Of a stretch of DNA of 64,000 bases, positions 44,406 to 53,921 are shown piece by piece. The translations under genes were made by a program, and so were the position numbers. Origin of the DNA: Candidatus Gallacutalibacter stercoravium (GTDB taxonomy: Bacteria; Bacillota; Clostridia; Oscillospirales; Acutalibacteraceae); contig DVJE01000002.1 of assembly GCA_018716975.1 (NCBI GenBank), positions 102,149 through 166,148 on the forward strand, given 5' to 3'. Under the pieces are notes generated by a model that saw only the letters and a list, made by a program, of their open reading frames with translations, ran no database searches and had not been told where the DNA came from. Each line of letters opens with the position of its first letter. The first letter of the stretch is position 1.

Positions 44406-45345
44406 GACGCCGCCTCCTTTCGCCAAAGGGAACCGGACGGGTAATCCGTTCAATGTGGGGGACCAAAATATTCATTAAGATAATGGAATAAGAAACGCCC
44501 TCGGGCAGCGCGCCGAACACCCGGATAAGCGTTGTAATTAGCCCGCAGCCGATACCAAAAACGATTTTTCCCGCAAAGGTCAGCGGCGAAGTGGTATAGT
44601 CGGTAGCCATAAAAATCGCCCCCAGCAGCACGCCGCCCGTCAGCAAATGATACAGCGGGTTCTGGCCCAGCAGCAGGGTAAACAAGGCCACTGTGCCCAG
44701 AAAACATAGGGGGATCACAGGCGAAATAACCCTGCGGGCCACAAGGTATATGCCGCCCAGCAGCAGCGCGGCGGCGCACACCTCGCCAAGACAGCCGCCC
44801 CGCAGGCCCATAAACAGGTGAAATAAAGAGGGCACTTCGTCCCCTTTTACCAATGAGGGCAAGGGAGTGGCGGTAGTGACAGCGTCGGCGGATCCTTTCA
44901 AATAATAAAAGGGCTCGCTCCAGGTGCTCATCTGGGTGGGGAAGGAGGCCATCAGCACAATGCGCGCCGTTAAGGCGGGGTTTACAAAGTTCATGCCGAT
45001 GCCGCCGAACATCTGCTTCACCACTACAATGGCCACCACGCCGCCAAAAGCGGCGATAAGAGGGTTAATGCCTACCGGTAGGTTATAGGCCAGCAAAATG
45101 CCGGTAACCACGGCGCTTAGGTCGCCGATGGTGGTATCGCGTTTCATGATTTTGCGGGCTAGGTATTCGGAAAGCACGCAAGAAAGCACTGTAACCGATA
45201 CAATCAGCAGCGCCCGCGGCCCGAAAATAATAACAGCCGCCACCAGCGCGGGGATTAAGGCGATGATAACATCCAGCATGAGCCGCCGGGTGGTTTCGCC
45301 GCTGCGCAGGTGGGGGGAGGGGGAAACATACAGCTTATCTGTCAT
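44392..45345 (-). CDS. rnfD: Rnf complex subunit D (covalent FMN)
   Basis: A 317-residue membrane subunit with about nine to ten helices. Typical segments are SPSPHLRSGETTRRLMLDVIIALIPAL, NPLIAAFGGVVAIVVVKQMFGGIGMNFVNPAL and the FMN attachment region DAVTTATPLP, with Thr160 as the likely site. It overlaps rnfG by 14 bases and lies 43 bases after rnfC. Confidence 0.95.
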   Translation of the reverse strand: MTDKLYVSPSPHLRSGETTRRLMLDVIIALIPALVAAVIIFGPRALLIVSVTVLSCVLSEYLARKIMKRDTTIGDLSAVVTGILLAYNLPVGINPLIAAFGGVVAIVVVKQMFGGIGMNFVNPALTARIVLMASFPTQMSTWSEPFYYLKGSADAVTTATPLPSLVKGDEVPSLFHLFMGLRGGCLGEVCAAALLLGGIYLVARRVISPVIPLCFLGTVALFTLLLGQNPLYHLLTGGVLLGAIFMATDYTTSPLTFAGKIVFGIGCGLITTLIRVFGALPEGVSYSIILMNILVPHIERITRPVPFGERRRRHEKD

Positions 45346-45388
45346 ATCTGCGTTGATCTTCCTCTCGTTTTATTTTACCCCACGGGGA

Positions 45389-46786
45389 TCATTTGGTGGT
45401 GTGAACTGCCCGGCTGGCCGCAGCAGCTTTAACAATGGATTTACCCAGCCGCATGGCCTGCACCAGCTGGCGCCCAGCAGGGCAATTGTAAGCGCAGGTG
45501 CCGCACTCCATACAGCTCATCACACCCAGCTTGGCAAGGGCTTTGTCGTCTTTTAGGGTTACCTGGCGCTCAATGAGGGTGGGCATTAGGTTCATAGGGC
45601 AGCCCGCCACACACCGGCCGCAACGGATGCAAGCACTTGGCTGTGCCAGTTTGGCCTCTTGTTCGCCAAAGGCCAGTACGGCATTGTTTTGCTTAAGCAC
45701 CGGCAAGCTGTCGTCAACCAGGGCAAGGCCCATCATAGGGCCGCCCATCAACAGCTTTTTGGGCTCGCACCGGTAACCGCCGCAAAAGTCAATGATCTCG
45801 CGGATAGGGGTGCCCAAGGGCACAATAACGTTTTGCGGGTTGGCGATGGCGGTTCCATCTATGGTGAGCCGTTTAGAGATAAGAGGTATCCCGGTTTTTA
45901 AGTAATTGGCCAAAAAAGCGATAGAGGTTATGTTCATAACAAGGCAGCCCACGTCGGCGGGCAACTTTCCCGGGGGAATCTTCCGCCCGGTACAGGCCTG
46001 CACCAGCACCTTTTCGGCGCCCTGGGGGTAGCGGGCCTTTAAGGGCAGCACCCGCACATGATTTTCGGGATCGCGGGCGTCGCTGTCGGCAATATCGCGC
46101 AGCACTTTAATAACGTCGGGCTTATTGTTTTCTACAGCGATAATCACCCGCTCAAGGCCCAACAGCTCCTTTAGAGCATATACGCCAGAAAGCACTGCCC
46201 AAGAGTTTTCAATGGCCTCACGATGATCGGCGGTGATATAAGGCTCACACTCCGCCACATTCACCAACAAGGTATCCACCTTCTTATCCGGCGGAATATT
46301 GAGCTTAACATGCGCGGGAAAGCCCGCGCCCCCTAATCCCACCAGGCCGGAAGCCCGGGCAGCCGCCACGAGATCGGAGCGGTTTTCTACCTTGGGCGGC
46401 CTTATGTTAGGACATAGGCGCATTTCACCGTCGGATTCGATAACCACCGCCGCCACCCGGTTCCCTGCGGGCAATGTTACCGTGGTTATCTCCTTCACCT
46501 TGCCGGAGATGCTGGCGTGGATAGGCGCGCCGATATATTGATCGCTGTCGCCGATCACCTGGCCCACATCTACAATGTCACCCGGTTGGACTGTGGGCAC
46601 GCAAGGGGCACCCACATGTTGCTGCATGGGGAGGATCACCTGTGCGGGCGGCGGCATTGTTGCCGATTCCTGCCCCGCGGTGTTTTTGTGATGCGGCACA
46701 TGGGCGCCGCCGTGGGTGCGAAACGGGTGGGAAGGGAAGAAAAGCCCCTCTCTTCGCCGTTTAGCGCCCGGGAATCCCAGACTCAT
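45389..46786 (-). CDS. rnfC: Rnf complex subunit C (NADH-side)
   Basis: A 465-residue peripheral subunit that binds NAD(H), FMN and two iron-sulfur clusters. The N-terminal barrel-sandwich region (HPFRTHGGAHVPHHKN, QHVGAPCVPTVQPGDIVDVGQVI) precedes the nucleotide-binding core GLVGLGGAGFPAHVKLN and VNVAECEPYITADHR. Clusters are at CIRCGRCVAGCPMNLMP and CMECGTCAYNCPAGR. It is the first gene of the operon. The start at 46786 has AAGGAG upstream. Confidence 0.96.
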   Translation of the reverse strand: MSLGFPGAKRRREGLFFPSHPFRTHGGAHVPHHKNTAGQESATMPPPAQVILPMQQHVGAPCVPTVQPGDIVDVGQVIGDSDQYIGAPIHASISGKVKEITTVTLPAGNRVAAVVIESDGEMRLCPNIRPPKVENRSDLVAAARASGLVGLGGAGFPAHVKLNIPPDKKVDTLLVNVAECEPYITADHREAIENSWAVLSGVYALKELLGLERVIIAVENNKPDVIKVLRDIADSDARDPENHVRVLPLKARYPQGAEKVLVQACTGRKIPPGKLPADVGCLVMNITSIAFLANYLKTGIPLISKRLTIDGTAIANPQNVIVPLGTPIREIIDFCGGYRCEPKKLLMGGPMMGLALVDDSLPVLKQNNAVLAFGEQEAKLAQPSACIRCGRCVAGCPMNLMPTLIERQVTLKDDKALAKLGVMSCMECGTCAYNCPAGRQLVQAMRLGKSIVKAAAASRAVHTTK

Positions 46787-46839
46787 GCTATCGCTCTCCT
46801 TGTTTTTCAATATGGTATGTCATGTGATGTTTGTGAGTC

Positions 46840-46981
46840 TTACAATATTTTTTGCCGGTACCTTACAGCCACTCATTGTAGCATAAAACCAAAGAGATCG
46901 ATATCATTTTTTAGGTAAAATAACTGTTATCTTTTTAACGAAATAAACGGCAAGCATCAAGGCATAAACAAACATAAAAAA
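46840..46981 (-). promoter_or_regulatory. Upstream region of the rnf operon
   Basis: On the minus strand TGCTACAAT (about 46875-46883) is an extended -10 candidate about 90 bases upstream of rnfC. No strong -35 box or known operator (for example Rex) was recognised by eye. Confidence 0.35.
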
Positions 46982-47007
46982 GAAGCGCAGCGATTACGCT
47001 GCGCTTC
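46977..47007 (-). terminator. Terminator of a small minus-strand transcript
   Basis: A perfect 11-bp stem GAAGCGCAGCG/CGCTGCGCTTC with a 4-nt loop, followed by six Ts on the minus strand. It ends the transcript that would carry the small ORF at 47049. Confidence 0.8.
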
Positions 47008-47048
47008 ATAAAAGAGAAGGAGAGAGAGAAAAAATGAAAAAGAATCTA

Positions 47049-47237
47049 TTAGTAAACGCCCAAAGGGCCCTTGCTGTTGGTCTGCCATCCGCCGGGCCGG
47101 TATTCCGTCCACCCCGGCTGGATTGTGCGGCAGTAATAAAAAGAAAGATTGTCTATTTGACACTTATTGTTGTTCCAAACCGGAACCCTCCGGCCTTTGT
47201 TGCTTTCCCTTGGAACAGTTTTAAGTATACGGGGCAA
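47049..47237 (-). CDS. Small unknown protein, weak start
   Basis: A 62-codon frame on the minus strand with only a TTG available as start, preceded directly by a stop and without a clear ribosome site. Its C-terminal half (NNKCQIDNLSFYYCRTIQPG, then WTEYRPGGWQTNSKGPLGVY) looks protein-like, with two cysteines and many aromatic residues. A strong terminator lies 40 bases after its stop. It may be a real small protein with an unusual start, or the 3' end of a decayed gene. No homology is recognised. Confidence 0.35.
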   Translation of the reverse strand: MPRILKTVPRESNKGRRVPVWNNNKCQIDNLSFYYCRTIQPGWTEYRPGGWQTNSKGPLGVY

Positions 47238-47516
47238 TTATGAAGGCGGGTTAACGGCTTTCGCAAGATTTTGCAAACAAATTGTGACTAAACAAAGAAC
47301 AAGGCGAAAGGATGGGCGCAAATGGGATATAAAAGGGATGTGCGTTGCCGGTGAGCTATTTTTGACGGCGAGTTTTTGCCAGCGGTTTGCTAGCGGGAAG
47401 AAAAACAAAATGCACGTTGCATAGACGTTTTTTGCCGCAGTGTGCCGCGCGCAGCGGCAAAGTGTAAATTGCGATATAATTGTTATGTAGCGCAGTTGGA
47501 ACCAAGGTAAATGGAA
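47238..47516. other. Non-coding gap with hairpin
   Basis: No supported gene. A hairpin TTTGCCGC/GCGGCAAA lies at about 47430-47461 and a TATAAT at about 47475. The context (between a small ORF and the terminator of the beta-helix gene) gives no further clue. Confidence 0.4.
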
Positions 47517-47556
47517 TAAGGCGCGCGCAACAAAATTTTCTGTTGCGCGCGCCTTG
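47517..47556 (-). terminator. Probable terminator of the sigma/beta-helix operon
   Basis: A perfect 15-bp stem AAGGCGCGCGCAACA/TGTTGCGCGCGCCTT with an 8-nt loop. The T-run on the minus strand is short (TTATT), so efficiency is uncertain. Confidence 0.6.
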
Positions 47557-47622
47557 AAAAAGGAGTGAAGAGGCTTTGCTTTATTTTTGCGGTGACGTTA
47601 GCAAAAAGAAATGAAGGTTGTG

Positions 47623-48837
47623 TTATATTTGATAGGTTGCACTTTCGATCACGGTAATCGTATCGTCGGTCTTTTGGGGCTTCTGCTCTTGCGGCGCGCC
47701 GGCCGGATGGGAGTTTACCATAGAAATACCGTCGCTGGCAGCCTCCACAATACCCCGATGGGCGTCTAGGCAATTAATCATGCTGCAATCGGTGATGCCC
47801 AGCAGACGCTGGCGCAGCAGATCCAGCGGCACATCATCGGCAATGGTCACCATAGCGCAGTCGGCCAGCCATATGCCCTGCGTGCATTCATCCAGCAGAG
47901 CCGTCGTGACTGTTATCTGAGGCCGATCGGCCAGCAGCTTACCGACGCCGATGATGCGCATGCCGCCAAAATCATGGCACTTGGCATAGAAAGCTTCCTC
48001 CAGCGCCTGAATCAAGCGCACATGACCTTGCACCTGCAAAGCTTCCACCTTAGCTAAGCTGCCGTCGTCATTGTCGATGCTGAGATTGCCGTCTACAAAA
48101 AGACGGGTGCCGTAGCGTGCCAACAGCGCTGTGTTAAGAGCGGCGCCACCCGGCACATAAGTCATACCTGCGGGCGTTACGGTAAAGCGAACACTCTCAT
48201 CAAACAAGGGGGCTGCTTGCTCCAGGTTTTCTTCGCAGACCAGAGCAGATTCACAGATAAAGCGCACGTTCTTTTCGGCAAGTATTTGGGCCGCCCCGTC
48301 ATTTTTCAGCATGCGCACCACACCGGTTACATAATAAAGGGCGTCCTTTTTGGCCCGCAGGGCAAACAGCCGGTCAGCGTCCAGATCGTCCTGTATCAAA
48401 ACAGCATCCGCCGGATAAACCGTTTGACTGCCGTTTACCTCTAGGTTACTGATGTTTGCGCCGGCGGGTAACAAAATGGAGCCGTTTACGACTATCGTTT
48501 GGTAAGAAGCCAACGCATCTTCGCTGTTGGGTAGTACGGTGCAGCTGCCGTTGATAATCAGTGCTTTGAGGCCGCTGGCCTTGTCGGTGGGAGCAAGGGT
48601 GTAGCTGCCGTTTTTCGTATCAACCGTGCAACCATCGGGCACGGTGATAATAGAAGCGGCATTTATATTGTGGCTATATTTTTGCAGCACTGCTTGGGCA
48701 GATTCGCTGAGTATCACGCTGGCGGCATCAATTTCCACTTTTTCATAGCACGCCAGCTTTTCGTCGGTCAGGCGGGTAAAATCTACAAAGGCCGCTTCGA
48801 TTTTCAGCGTTTTTTTCAGGGTGTTTTGTTCGCTCAT
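47623..48837 (-). CDS. Unknown cytosolic protein with beta-helix-like repeats, paired with ECF sigma factor
   Basis: A 404-residue protein of unknown function without signal peptide or membrane helix. Repeated short strands ending in a turn (LIINGS at 93-98, IVVNGS at 115-120, LEVNGS at 132-137, LFVDGN at 246-251, LQVQGH at 267-272, IIGVGK near 295) suggest a right-handed beta-helix with rungs of about 17-22 residues, somewhat like bactofilin or adhesin cores. The gene lies 54 bases after an ECF sigma factor on the same strand, so it could be its regulator, a structural polymer or a co-regulated output. That is inference. Confidence 0.75.
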   Translation of the reverse strand: MSEQNTLKKTLKIEAAFVDFTRLTDEKLACYEKVEIDAASVILSESAQAVLQKYSHNINAASIITVPDGCTVDTKNGSYTLAPTDKASGLKALIINGSCTVLPNSEDALASYQTIVVNGSILLPAGANISNLEVNGSQTVYPADAVLIQDDLDADRLFALRAKKDALYYVTGVVRMLKNDGAAQILAEKNVRFICESALVCEENLEQAAPLFDESVRFTVTPAGMTYVPGGAALNTALLARYGTRLFVDGNLSIDNDDGSLAKVEALQVQGHVRLIQALEEAFYAKCHDFGGMRIIGVGKLLADRPQITVTTALLDECTQGIWLADCAMVTIADDVPLDLLRQRLLGITDCSMINCLDAHRGIVEAASDGISMVNSHPAGAPQEQKPQKTDDTITVIESATYQI

Positions 48838-48891
48838 GATTTTCTTCCTTTCTATATTGGAGTTGGTACGGCGGGCAAAGGCGTTGTAGGT

Positions 48892-49365
48892 TTACAAAGC
48901 GGAGTCTTTGGAATCCTCCAGATAGAGCTTGCGCAGCAAAGCGGCGGCCGCCCGCAGCCGGGTGCGCACTGTTGCGGGCGGAATGCCCAGCTTTCGGCCG
49001 ATTTCGGTGCTGTTAAAGCCGGAAAAGTAGCGCATTACCACCAGCCGCCGGGTTTCGGCGGGCAACTTGCCCAAAACTTGGGCCACCGCCGCGCGGGAAA
49101 GATCGTCCTCCACTGCTTCGGGCAACTCCGGCTGGGGTTGGGCGGCCCTGTGGCGGATATCATCCACCATCAAGTTGTGAGCGGTTTTATAAAGCCAAGC
49201 CCACTGCTGCCCTTCTTGCAGTTGGGCAAAGGAGGGGCCCTGTTGCCAAGCGCGCAAAAAGGCTTCTTGCACATAGTCTTCTGCACGTCCGGCATCGCTG
49301 CCCAGTGCGGTTAGCTGATGCACCAGCTTGCCAAACAGTCGCGGATACAGCAAAGCCACCTCCAT
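48892..49365 (-). CDS. ECF-type RNA polymerase sigma factor
   Basis: A 157-residue sigma-70 family factor. Region 2 covers residues 1-75 (LGSDAGRAEDYVQEAFLRAWQQ, WAWLYKTAHNLMVDDIRHR) and region 4 about 95-150 (LGKLPAETRRLVVMRYFSGFNSTEIGRKLGIPPATVRTRLRAAAALLRK). Regions 1.1 and 3 are lacking. No classical anti-sigma membrane protein is adjacent; instead the next gene is the beta-helix-like protein. The start has AGGAGG upstream. The sigma factor may regulate its own small operon. Confidence 0.9.
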   Translation of the reverse strand: MEVALLYPRLFGKLVHQLTALGSDAGRAEDYVQEAFLRAWQQGPSFAQLQEGQQWAWLYKTAHNLMVDDIRHRAAQPQPELPEAVEDDLSRAAVAQVLGKLPAETRRLVVMRYFSGFNSTEIGRKLGIPPATVRTRLRAAAALLRKLYLEDSKDSAL

Positions 49366-49652
49366 GCGATTTCACCTCCTCTTTTTGCAATATTACGATT
49401 TGCTTTCTGAAAGCCGTGGCCCGGGTTGTTTGCGCTTTCACTGATAAGACGAATAACGAGGGCAAAGTGTTTTATTTTTTTAAAAGTTTTTTCAATATGG
49501 GTGTGGGCCGGATGCCGGCGGTATGCGCGAATCGGGAAAACTGCCGGTGAGGCAGGCGCCGTTGCAATTGATTCGGGTCGTGAGTTTTGTACGGCGGCAA
49601 CCATATAAAAGGGCGGTGTGTATTCCTATTTTGGGCAAAGGAATAACCCTAA
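49366..49652. other. Non-coding region upstream of the ECF sigma gene
   Basis: No gene is supported. It should contain the minus-strand promoter of the sigma operon; no clear sigma-A or AAC-type ECF promoter could be singled out by eye. Confidence 0.35.
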
Positions 49653-49695
49653 AACAGCTGCTGAACAGACGCCGAACAGCCGCCGAACAGCTGCG
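49653..49695. repeat. Four tandem 11-mers built on AACAG
   Basis: AACAG occurs at 49653, 49664, 49675 and 49686, exactly every 11 bases, within units AACAGCTGCTG, AACAGACGCCG, AACAGCCGCCG, AACAGCTGCG. Related period-8 arrays lie at 7080 and 58274. Confidence 0.75.
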
Positions 49696-49917
49696 CTCCT
49701 TTTCCTTATTATATAAAAGGAGAAAAGCGTAAAGTAGGGGTGGGTGGGGTAGAGCATCGTTGCTTTTTACGCGCTAAACCGGCATGGAAACCGGCGTCCA
49801 AAACGGTTTACCAGTATATTCCGTAGGCAGGGTGTGCAAAATATGGAAAAAGGGGAGCGCCCCCTCTGTTTTACACGCCGAAATAACCGGGTTTTTGGCC
49901 GATTGGCCGCGCCCTAC

Positions 49918-49946
49918 TTGAAATCGGCCGTGTTCTGTTATAAAAT
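49918..49946 (+). promoter_or_regulatory. Promoter of pgk
   Basis: TTGAAA (49918-49923), 17 nt, TAAAAT (49941-49946), about 50 bases before the pgk ATG. Confidence 0.65.
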
Positions 49947-49997
49947 AGTACCAGGATTTGTCAAGGCATTCACAAACTGTTTGAAAGGATGTTAAGC

Positions 49998-51191
49998 ATG
50001 AACTACGAGAACAAGAAAACCGTAGAAGACATTGACGTTGCGGGCAAGCGGGTGCTCGTGCGCTGCGATTTCAACGTTCCCTTTGACGCGCAGGGTAATA
50101 TCGCCGATCCCAAGCGCATCGACGAAGCCATGAAAACCATCCGTTACCTGGTGGATCATAAGGCGAAGGTCATCCTGTGCTCCCATTTGGGCCGCCCCAA
50201 GGGCGAATTTAACATGAAGTATTCTTTGGCTCCTGTGGCCGCTTACCTGTCTGAGAAATTGGGTCAGGAAGTAAAGATGGCGAAGGATGTTATCGGCGAA
50301 AGCGCCAAGAGCATCGCGGCTTCTTTGCAGCCCGGCGAGGTAGAGCTGATTGAAAACGTTCGTTTCCACAAGGAAGAAGAAAAGAACGATCCTGCCTTTG
50401 CCAAGGAGCTGGCCTCTTTGGCTGAGATTTATGTCAACGACGCGTTCGGCACGGCGCACCGCGCCCATGCCTCCACTGCCGGCGTGGCTGATTACCTGCC
50501 TGCTGTGTGCGGCTACCTGATCCAAAAGGAGATCTCCATCATGGGCGGCGCTTTGAACAACCCCAAGCGTCCCTTTGTGGCTATCCTGGGCGGGGCCAAG
50601 GTTTCTGACAAGATCGGCGTTATCAACAACCTGCTGGAGAAGTGCGACACCATCATCATCGGCGGCGGTATGGCCTACACCTTTATGAAGGCCCTGGGCT
50701 ACTCCGTGGGTGATTCCATCTGCGAAACCGATAAGGTTGAGCTGGCTAAGGATATGATGACCAAGGCCAAAGAAAAGGGCGTTAACTTCTTGATTCCTGA
50801 AGACAACGTTGTTGCCCAGGAGTACGACGCCAACGCGGCTCACAAGACCATCCCCTCCGACACCATTCCCGACGGCTGGATGGGCCTGGATATCGGCCCC
50901 AAGACCCGCGACAAGTTTGCGGCAGCCATCAAGGGCGCCGGCACCGTTGTGTGGAACGGGCCTATGGGCGTTTCTGAGTGGGAGAACTTTGCCGCCGGTA
51001 CCATTGCGGTGGCTAAGGCTGTGGCCGAGAGCGGCGCTATTTCTATCATCGGCGGCGGCGATTCCGCAGCGGCGGTAGAGAAGCTGGGCTTTGCCGACAA
51101 GATGACCCACATCTCCACGGGCGGCGGCGCTTCTCTGGAGTTCCTGGAGGGTCTGGATCTGCCGGGCATCGCTTGCTTGAACGACAAATAA
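49998..51191 (+). CDS. pgk: Phosphoglycerate kinase
   Basis: A 397-residue glycolytic kinase that makes ATP from 1,3-bisphosphoglycerate. The N-terminal substrate site is [11 protein letters not shown] and the basic patch is [13 protein letters not shown]. The C-terminal nucleotide domain has [16 protein letters not shown] and ends with [39 protein letters not shown] 49998 has GAAAGG at better spacing than the in-frame ATG at 49989. It begins a payoff-phase glycolysis group with tpiA and gpmI. Confidence 0.98.
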   Translation: MNYENKKTVEDIDVAGKRVLVRCDFNVPFDAQGNIADPKRIDEAMKTIRYLVDHKAKVILCSHLGRPKGEFNMKYSLAPVAAYLSEKLGQEVKMAKDVIGESAKSIAASLQPGEVELIENVRFHKEEEKNDPAFAKELASLAEIYVNDAFGTAHRAHASTAGVADYLPAVCGYLIQKEISIMGGALNNPKRPFVAILGGAKVSDKIGVINNLLEKCDTIIIGGGMAYTFMKALGYSVGDSICETDKVELAKDMMTKAKEKGVNFLIPEDNVVAQEYDANAAHKTIPSDTIPDGWMGLDIGPKTRDKFAAAIKGAGTVVWNGPMGVSEWENFAAGTIAVAKAVAESGAISIIGGGDSAAAVEKLGFADKMTHISTGGGASLEFLEGLDLPGIACLNDK

Positions 51192-51270
51192 TTAAAAACC
51201 AAGCCCGAACACAAGCCGGCGCGTTCCGGGGCGTTCCCGCAAAAGGCGGGGCAGGGGCGCGGCGGCTTAG

Positions 51271-51301
51271 CGGCGGGAGTGAACAGCTCCCGCCGTTTTT
51301 T
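51271..51301 (+). terminator. Terminator between pgk and tpiA
   Basis: CGGCGGGAG/CTCCCGCCG with a 7-nt loop and six Ts. It probably makes pgk transcripts end before tpiA in part. Confidence 0.8.
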
Positions 51302-51386
51302 AAACGAGGCTGAAAATAATAGTTATGCGAAAGCTAGGAACCGCCGGCGCGAACGCGGCAGGCGGAAGGTAAAGGAGAATGTTATT

Positions 51387-52154
51387 ATGAACAAGGCGCT
51401 GAGAAAAGCCGTTATTGCCGGCAACTGGAAGATGAATAAAACCCCCGAAGAGGCCAAAGAGCTTATTGCTCAAATTGCCCCGTTGGTAAAGGACGCGGAT
51501 TGCTCCGTGGTTACCTGCGTGCCTTTTGTTGATTTGCAGGCGGCGCTGGAAGCCACCAAGGGCACCAACATCGGCGTGGGCGCTGAGAACTGCCATTGGG
51601 AAAAGTCCGGCGCTTACACCGGCGAAATTTCGGCCGACATGTTGGCTGCTATGGGCGTGCAGTATGTTATCATCGGCCACAGTGAGCGCAGAACCTACTT
51701 CGGTGAAACCGACGTAACGGTGAACAAGCGCGTGCGCGCTGCGTTGGACGCCGGTTTAACCGTGATTTTGTGCGTGGGCGAGTATTTGGAGCAGCGCGAG
51801 CAGGGCATTACCGCCGAGCTGGTGGCAATGCAGACCAAAATCGCTTTGCAGGGCGTGAGCAAGGAAGAGCTGGCGCGGATTATCATCGCTTATGAGCCGG
51901 TGTGGGCCATCGGTACAGGCAAAACCGCCACAGCGGATCAAGCCAACGAGGTGTGCGCTGTTATCCGCGAAGTGATTGCGGGCCTGTATGGTCGTGATGC
52001 AGGCGACGGCATTACCATCCAGTACGGCGGCTCCATGAACGCCAAGAACGCCGCCGAGCTGTTGGATAAGCCCGATGTAGACGGCGGGCTCATCGGCGGC
52101 GCTTCGCTGAAGGCTCCCGACTTTGCCGCCATTGTAGAGGCCGCCAGCCGCTAA
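51387..52154 (+). CDS. tpiA: Triosephosphate isomerase
   Basis: A 255-residue TIM barrel that interconverts DHAP and glyceraldehyde-3-phosphate. The start is VIAGNWKMNKTPEEA (catalytic Lys). Catalytic His lies in VIIGHSERRTYFGET and catalytic Glu in IIAYEPVWAIGTGKTA; the loop QYGGSMNAKNAAELL and GGLIGGASLK bind phosphate. ATG 51387 is preceded by AAAGGAG; the longer in-frame frame from 51279 runs through the pgk terminator and is not used. Confidence 0.98.
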   Translation: MNKALRKAVIAGNWKMNKTPEEAKELIAQIAPLVKDADCSVVTCVPFVDLQAALEATKGTNIGVGAENCHWEKSGAYTGEISADMLAAMGVQYVIIGHSERRTYFGETDVTVNKRVRAALDAGLTVILCVGEYLEQREQGITAELVAMQTKIALQGVSKEELARIIIAYEPVWAIGTGKTATADQANEVCAVIREVIAGLYGRDAGDGITIQYGGSMNAKNAAELLDKPDVDGGLIGGASLKAPDFAAIVEAASR

Positions 52155-52272
52155 GGCGTTTGGGCCGTATCGGTAGAAAAAACGGCCGGGTAGGCGGGCC
52201 GGTTTAGGCATGCCTGCCCGGACGAAAGTTTTGCCAGAAAGGAGCCGGCTACCGGCCGGTAAGGGTAATAAA

Positions 52273-53784
52273 ATGAAAAAACCGTTGATATTGATGATCC
52301 TGGACGGATTTGGCATTGCGGGGGATCACGGCAACGCCATCAAGGCCGCCAACACCCCCAATTTGGATAAACTGTTTGCTAACAACCCCATTACCCAGAT
52401 AGGCGCTTCGGGTATGGATGTGGGCCTGCCCGACGGCCAGATGGGCAACAGCGAGGTGGGTCACACCAACATCGGCGCCGGGCGCGTGGTATATCAGGAG
52501 CTGACCCGCATCACCAAGTCTATTTCGGACGGGGACTTTTTTGAAAACGAAGCCTTTGTGGGCGCTATGAACAACGCCAAAAACAACGGCACCGCCTTGC
52601 ATTTGATAGGGCTGCTGTCTGACGGCGGCGTGCATAGCCACAACACCCACTTGTATGCGCTGGTGGAGATGGCCAAGCGTTTTGGGCTGGACAAGGTGTA
52701 TGTGCACTGCCTGCTGGATGGGCGCGACGTGCCCCCTTCTTCAGGCAAGGAATATGTGCAGCAGTTGCAACAAAAGCTGGATGAGATCGGCGTGGGCAAG
52801 GTTGCCACTGTGATGGGCCGTTACTATGCCATGGACCGCGACAACCGCTGGGAGCGTGTGGAAAAGGCCTATGCCGCCATGGTGTACGGCGAGGGCGAAC
52901 ACGCAGCCTGCCCTGCGTGCGCCGTGCAGAATTCCTATGACGCTGGGGTGACCGACGAATTTGTGGTGCCCTGCGTGGTGGACGGCGCCGCCCCCATCGG
53001 TGAAAAGGATTCTGTTGTATTCTTTAACTTCCGTCCCGATCGGGCCAGGGAGATCACCCGCACCTTTGTGGATCCGGATTTTACCGGCTTTGAGCGCAAA
53101 AAGGGCTTTTTCCCCCTGTATTATGTGTGCATGACCCAATATGACGCCACCATGCCCAATGTGGAGGTGGCCTTTAAGCCGGAATCGCTGACCAACACCT
53201 TCGGCGAGTATATTTCTAGCAAGGGCCTGACCCAGCTGCGCATTGCCGAAACCGAAAAGTATGCCCATGTAACCTTCTTCTTTAACGGCGGCGTGGAAAA
53301 GACCTTCCCCGGCGAGGATAGGGCGCTGATCCCCTCCCCCAAGGTGGCAACCTATGATTTGCAGCCCGAGATGAGCGCTTATTTGGTGACCGACGAGCTG
53401 TTAAAGCGTATTGCGTCGGATCAATATGACGTTATTATTCTGAACTTTGCCAACTGCGATATGGTGGGCCATACCGGTGTGTTTGACGCCGCCGTCAAGG
53501 CGGTGGAAGCGGTGGATACCTGCGTAGGCAAGGTAACCGATGCCATTGCTGCTAAGGGCGGTGTAGCCATCATCACAGCCGACCACGGCAACGCCGACAG
53601 AATGTATGATGAAGACGGCTCCCCCTTCACCGCCCATACCACCAACCCGGTGCCCTTCTGCGTGGTAGGCTACCCCTGCACGCTGCGCCAGGGTGGCCGT
53701 TTGGCGGATATCGCCCCCACGATGCTGAAAATCCTTGATTTACCTCAGCCGCAAGAAATGACGGGCCAAAGCATCATTTTGTAA
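52273..53784 (+). CDS. gpmI: 2,3-bisphosphoglycerate-independent phosphoglycerate mutase
   Basis: A 503-residue manganese-dependent mutase of the alkaline phosphatase superfamily. [11 protein letters not shown] gives the first metal ligand, Ser60 in [15 protein letters not shown] is the phospho-serine nucleophile, and [28 protein letters not shown] and [11 protein letters not shown] complete the active site. It interconverts 3- and 2-phosphoglycerate. It lies 118 bases after tpiA with a modest AAGGG site. It is followed by a terminator. Confidence 0.97.
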   Translation: MKKPLILMILDGFGIAGDHGNAIKAANTPNLDKLFANNPITQIGASGMDVGLPDGQMGNSEVGHTNIGAGRVVYQELTRITKSISDGDFFENEAFVGAMNNAKNNGTALHLIGLLSDGGVHSHNTHLYALVEMAKRFGLDKVYVHCLLDGRDVPPSSGKEYVQQLQQKLDEIGVGKVATVMGRYYAMDRDNRWERVEKAYAAMVYGEGEHAACPACAVQNSYDAGVTDEFVVPCVVDGAAPIGEKDSVVFFNFRPDRAREITRTFVDPDFTGFERKKGFFPLYYVCMTQYDATMPNVEVAFKPESLTNTFGEYISSKGLTQLRIAETEKYAHVTFFFNGGVEKTFPGEDRALIPSPKVATYDLQPEMSAYLVTDELLKRIASDQYDVIILNFANCDMVGHTGVFDAAVKAVEAVDTCVGKVTDAIAAKGGVAIITADHGNADRMYDEDGSPFTAHTTNPVPFCVVGYPCTLRQGGRLADIAPTMLKILDLPQPQEMTGQSIIL

Positions 53785-53818
53785 TTTGGATGAAAGCAAT
53801 AGATTTAGTAGATTAGGC

Positions 53819-53868
53819 AAAAAGGCCTTCGCACCCTCTGCGCTTTGCAGATGGGCCGAAGGCCTTTT
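53819..53868 (+). terminator. Terminator of gpmI
   Basis: AAAAGGCCTTCG/CGAAGGCCTTTT, a perfect 12-bp stem with a long loop that itself contains a short hairpin (CTCTGCG/TGCAGA). Confidence 0.85.
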
Positions 53869-53921
53869 GTTTGGTTATAAGAGGATGTGCGGTAGGCTAT
53901 GGTGGTTGTTTTGCCACCGTT

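Noticed and set aside
47034..47243. Plus-strand 69-codon frame with a good GAAGGAG site
   Set aside because: After the first few residues the product is Arg/Pro-rich and not protein-like, and the terminator at 46977-47007 points to the minus strand.
49992..51110. A 372-codon open frame opposite pgk
   Set aside because: Codon-bias shadow of pgk; no ribosome site and no recognisable protein.
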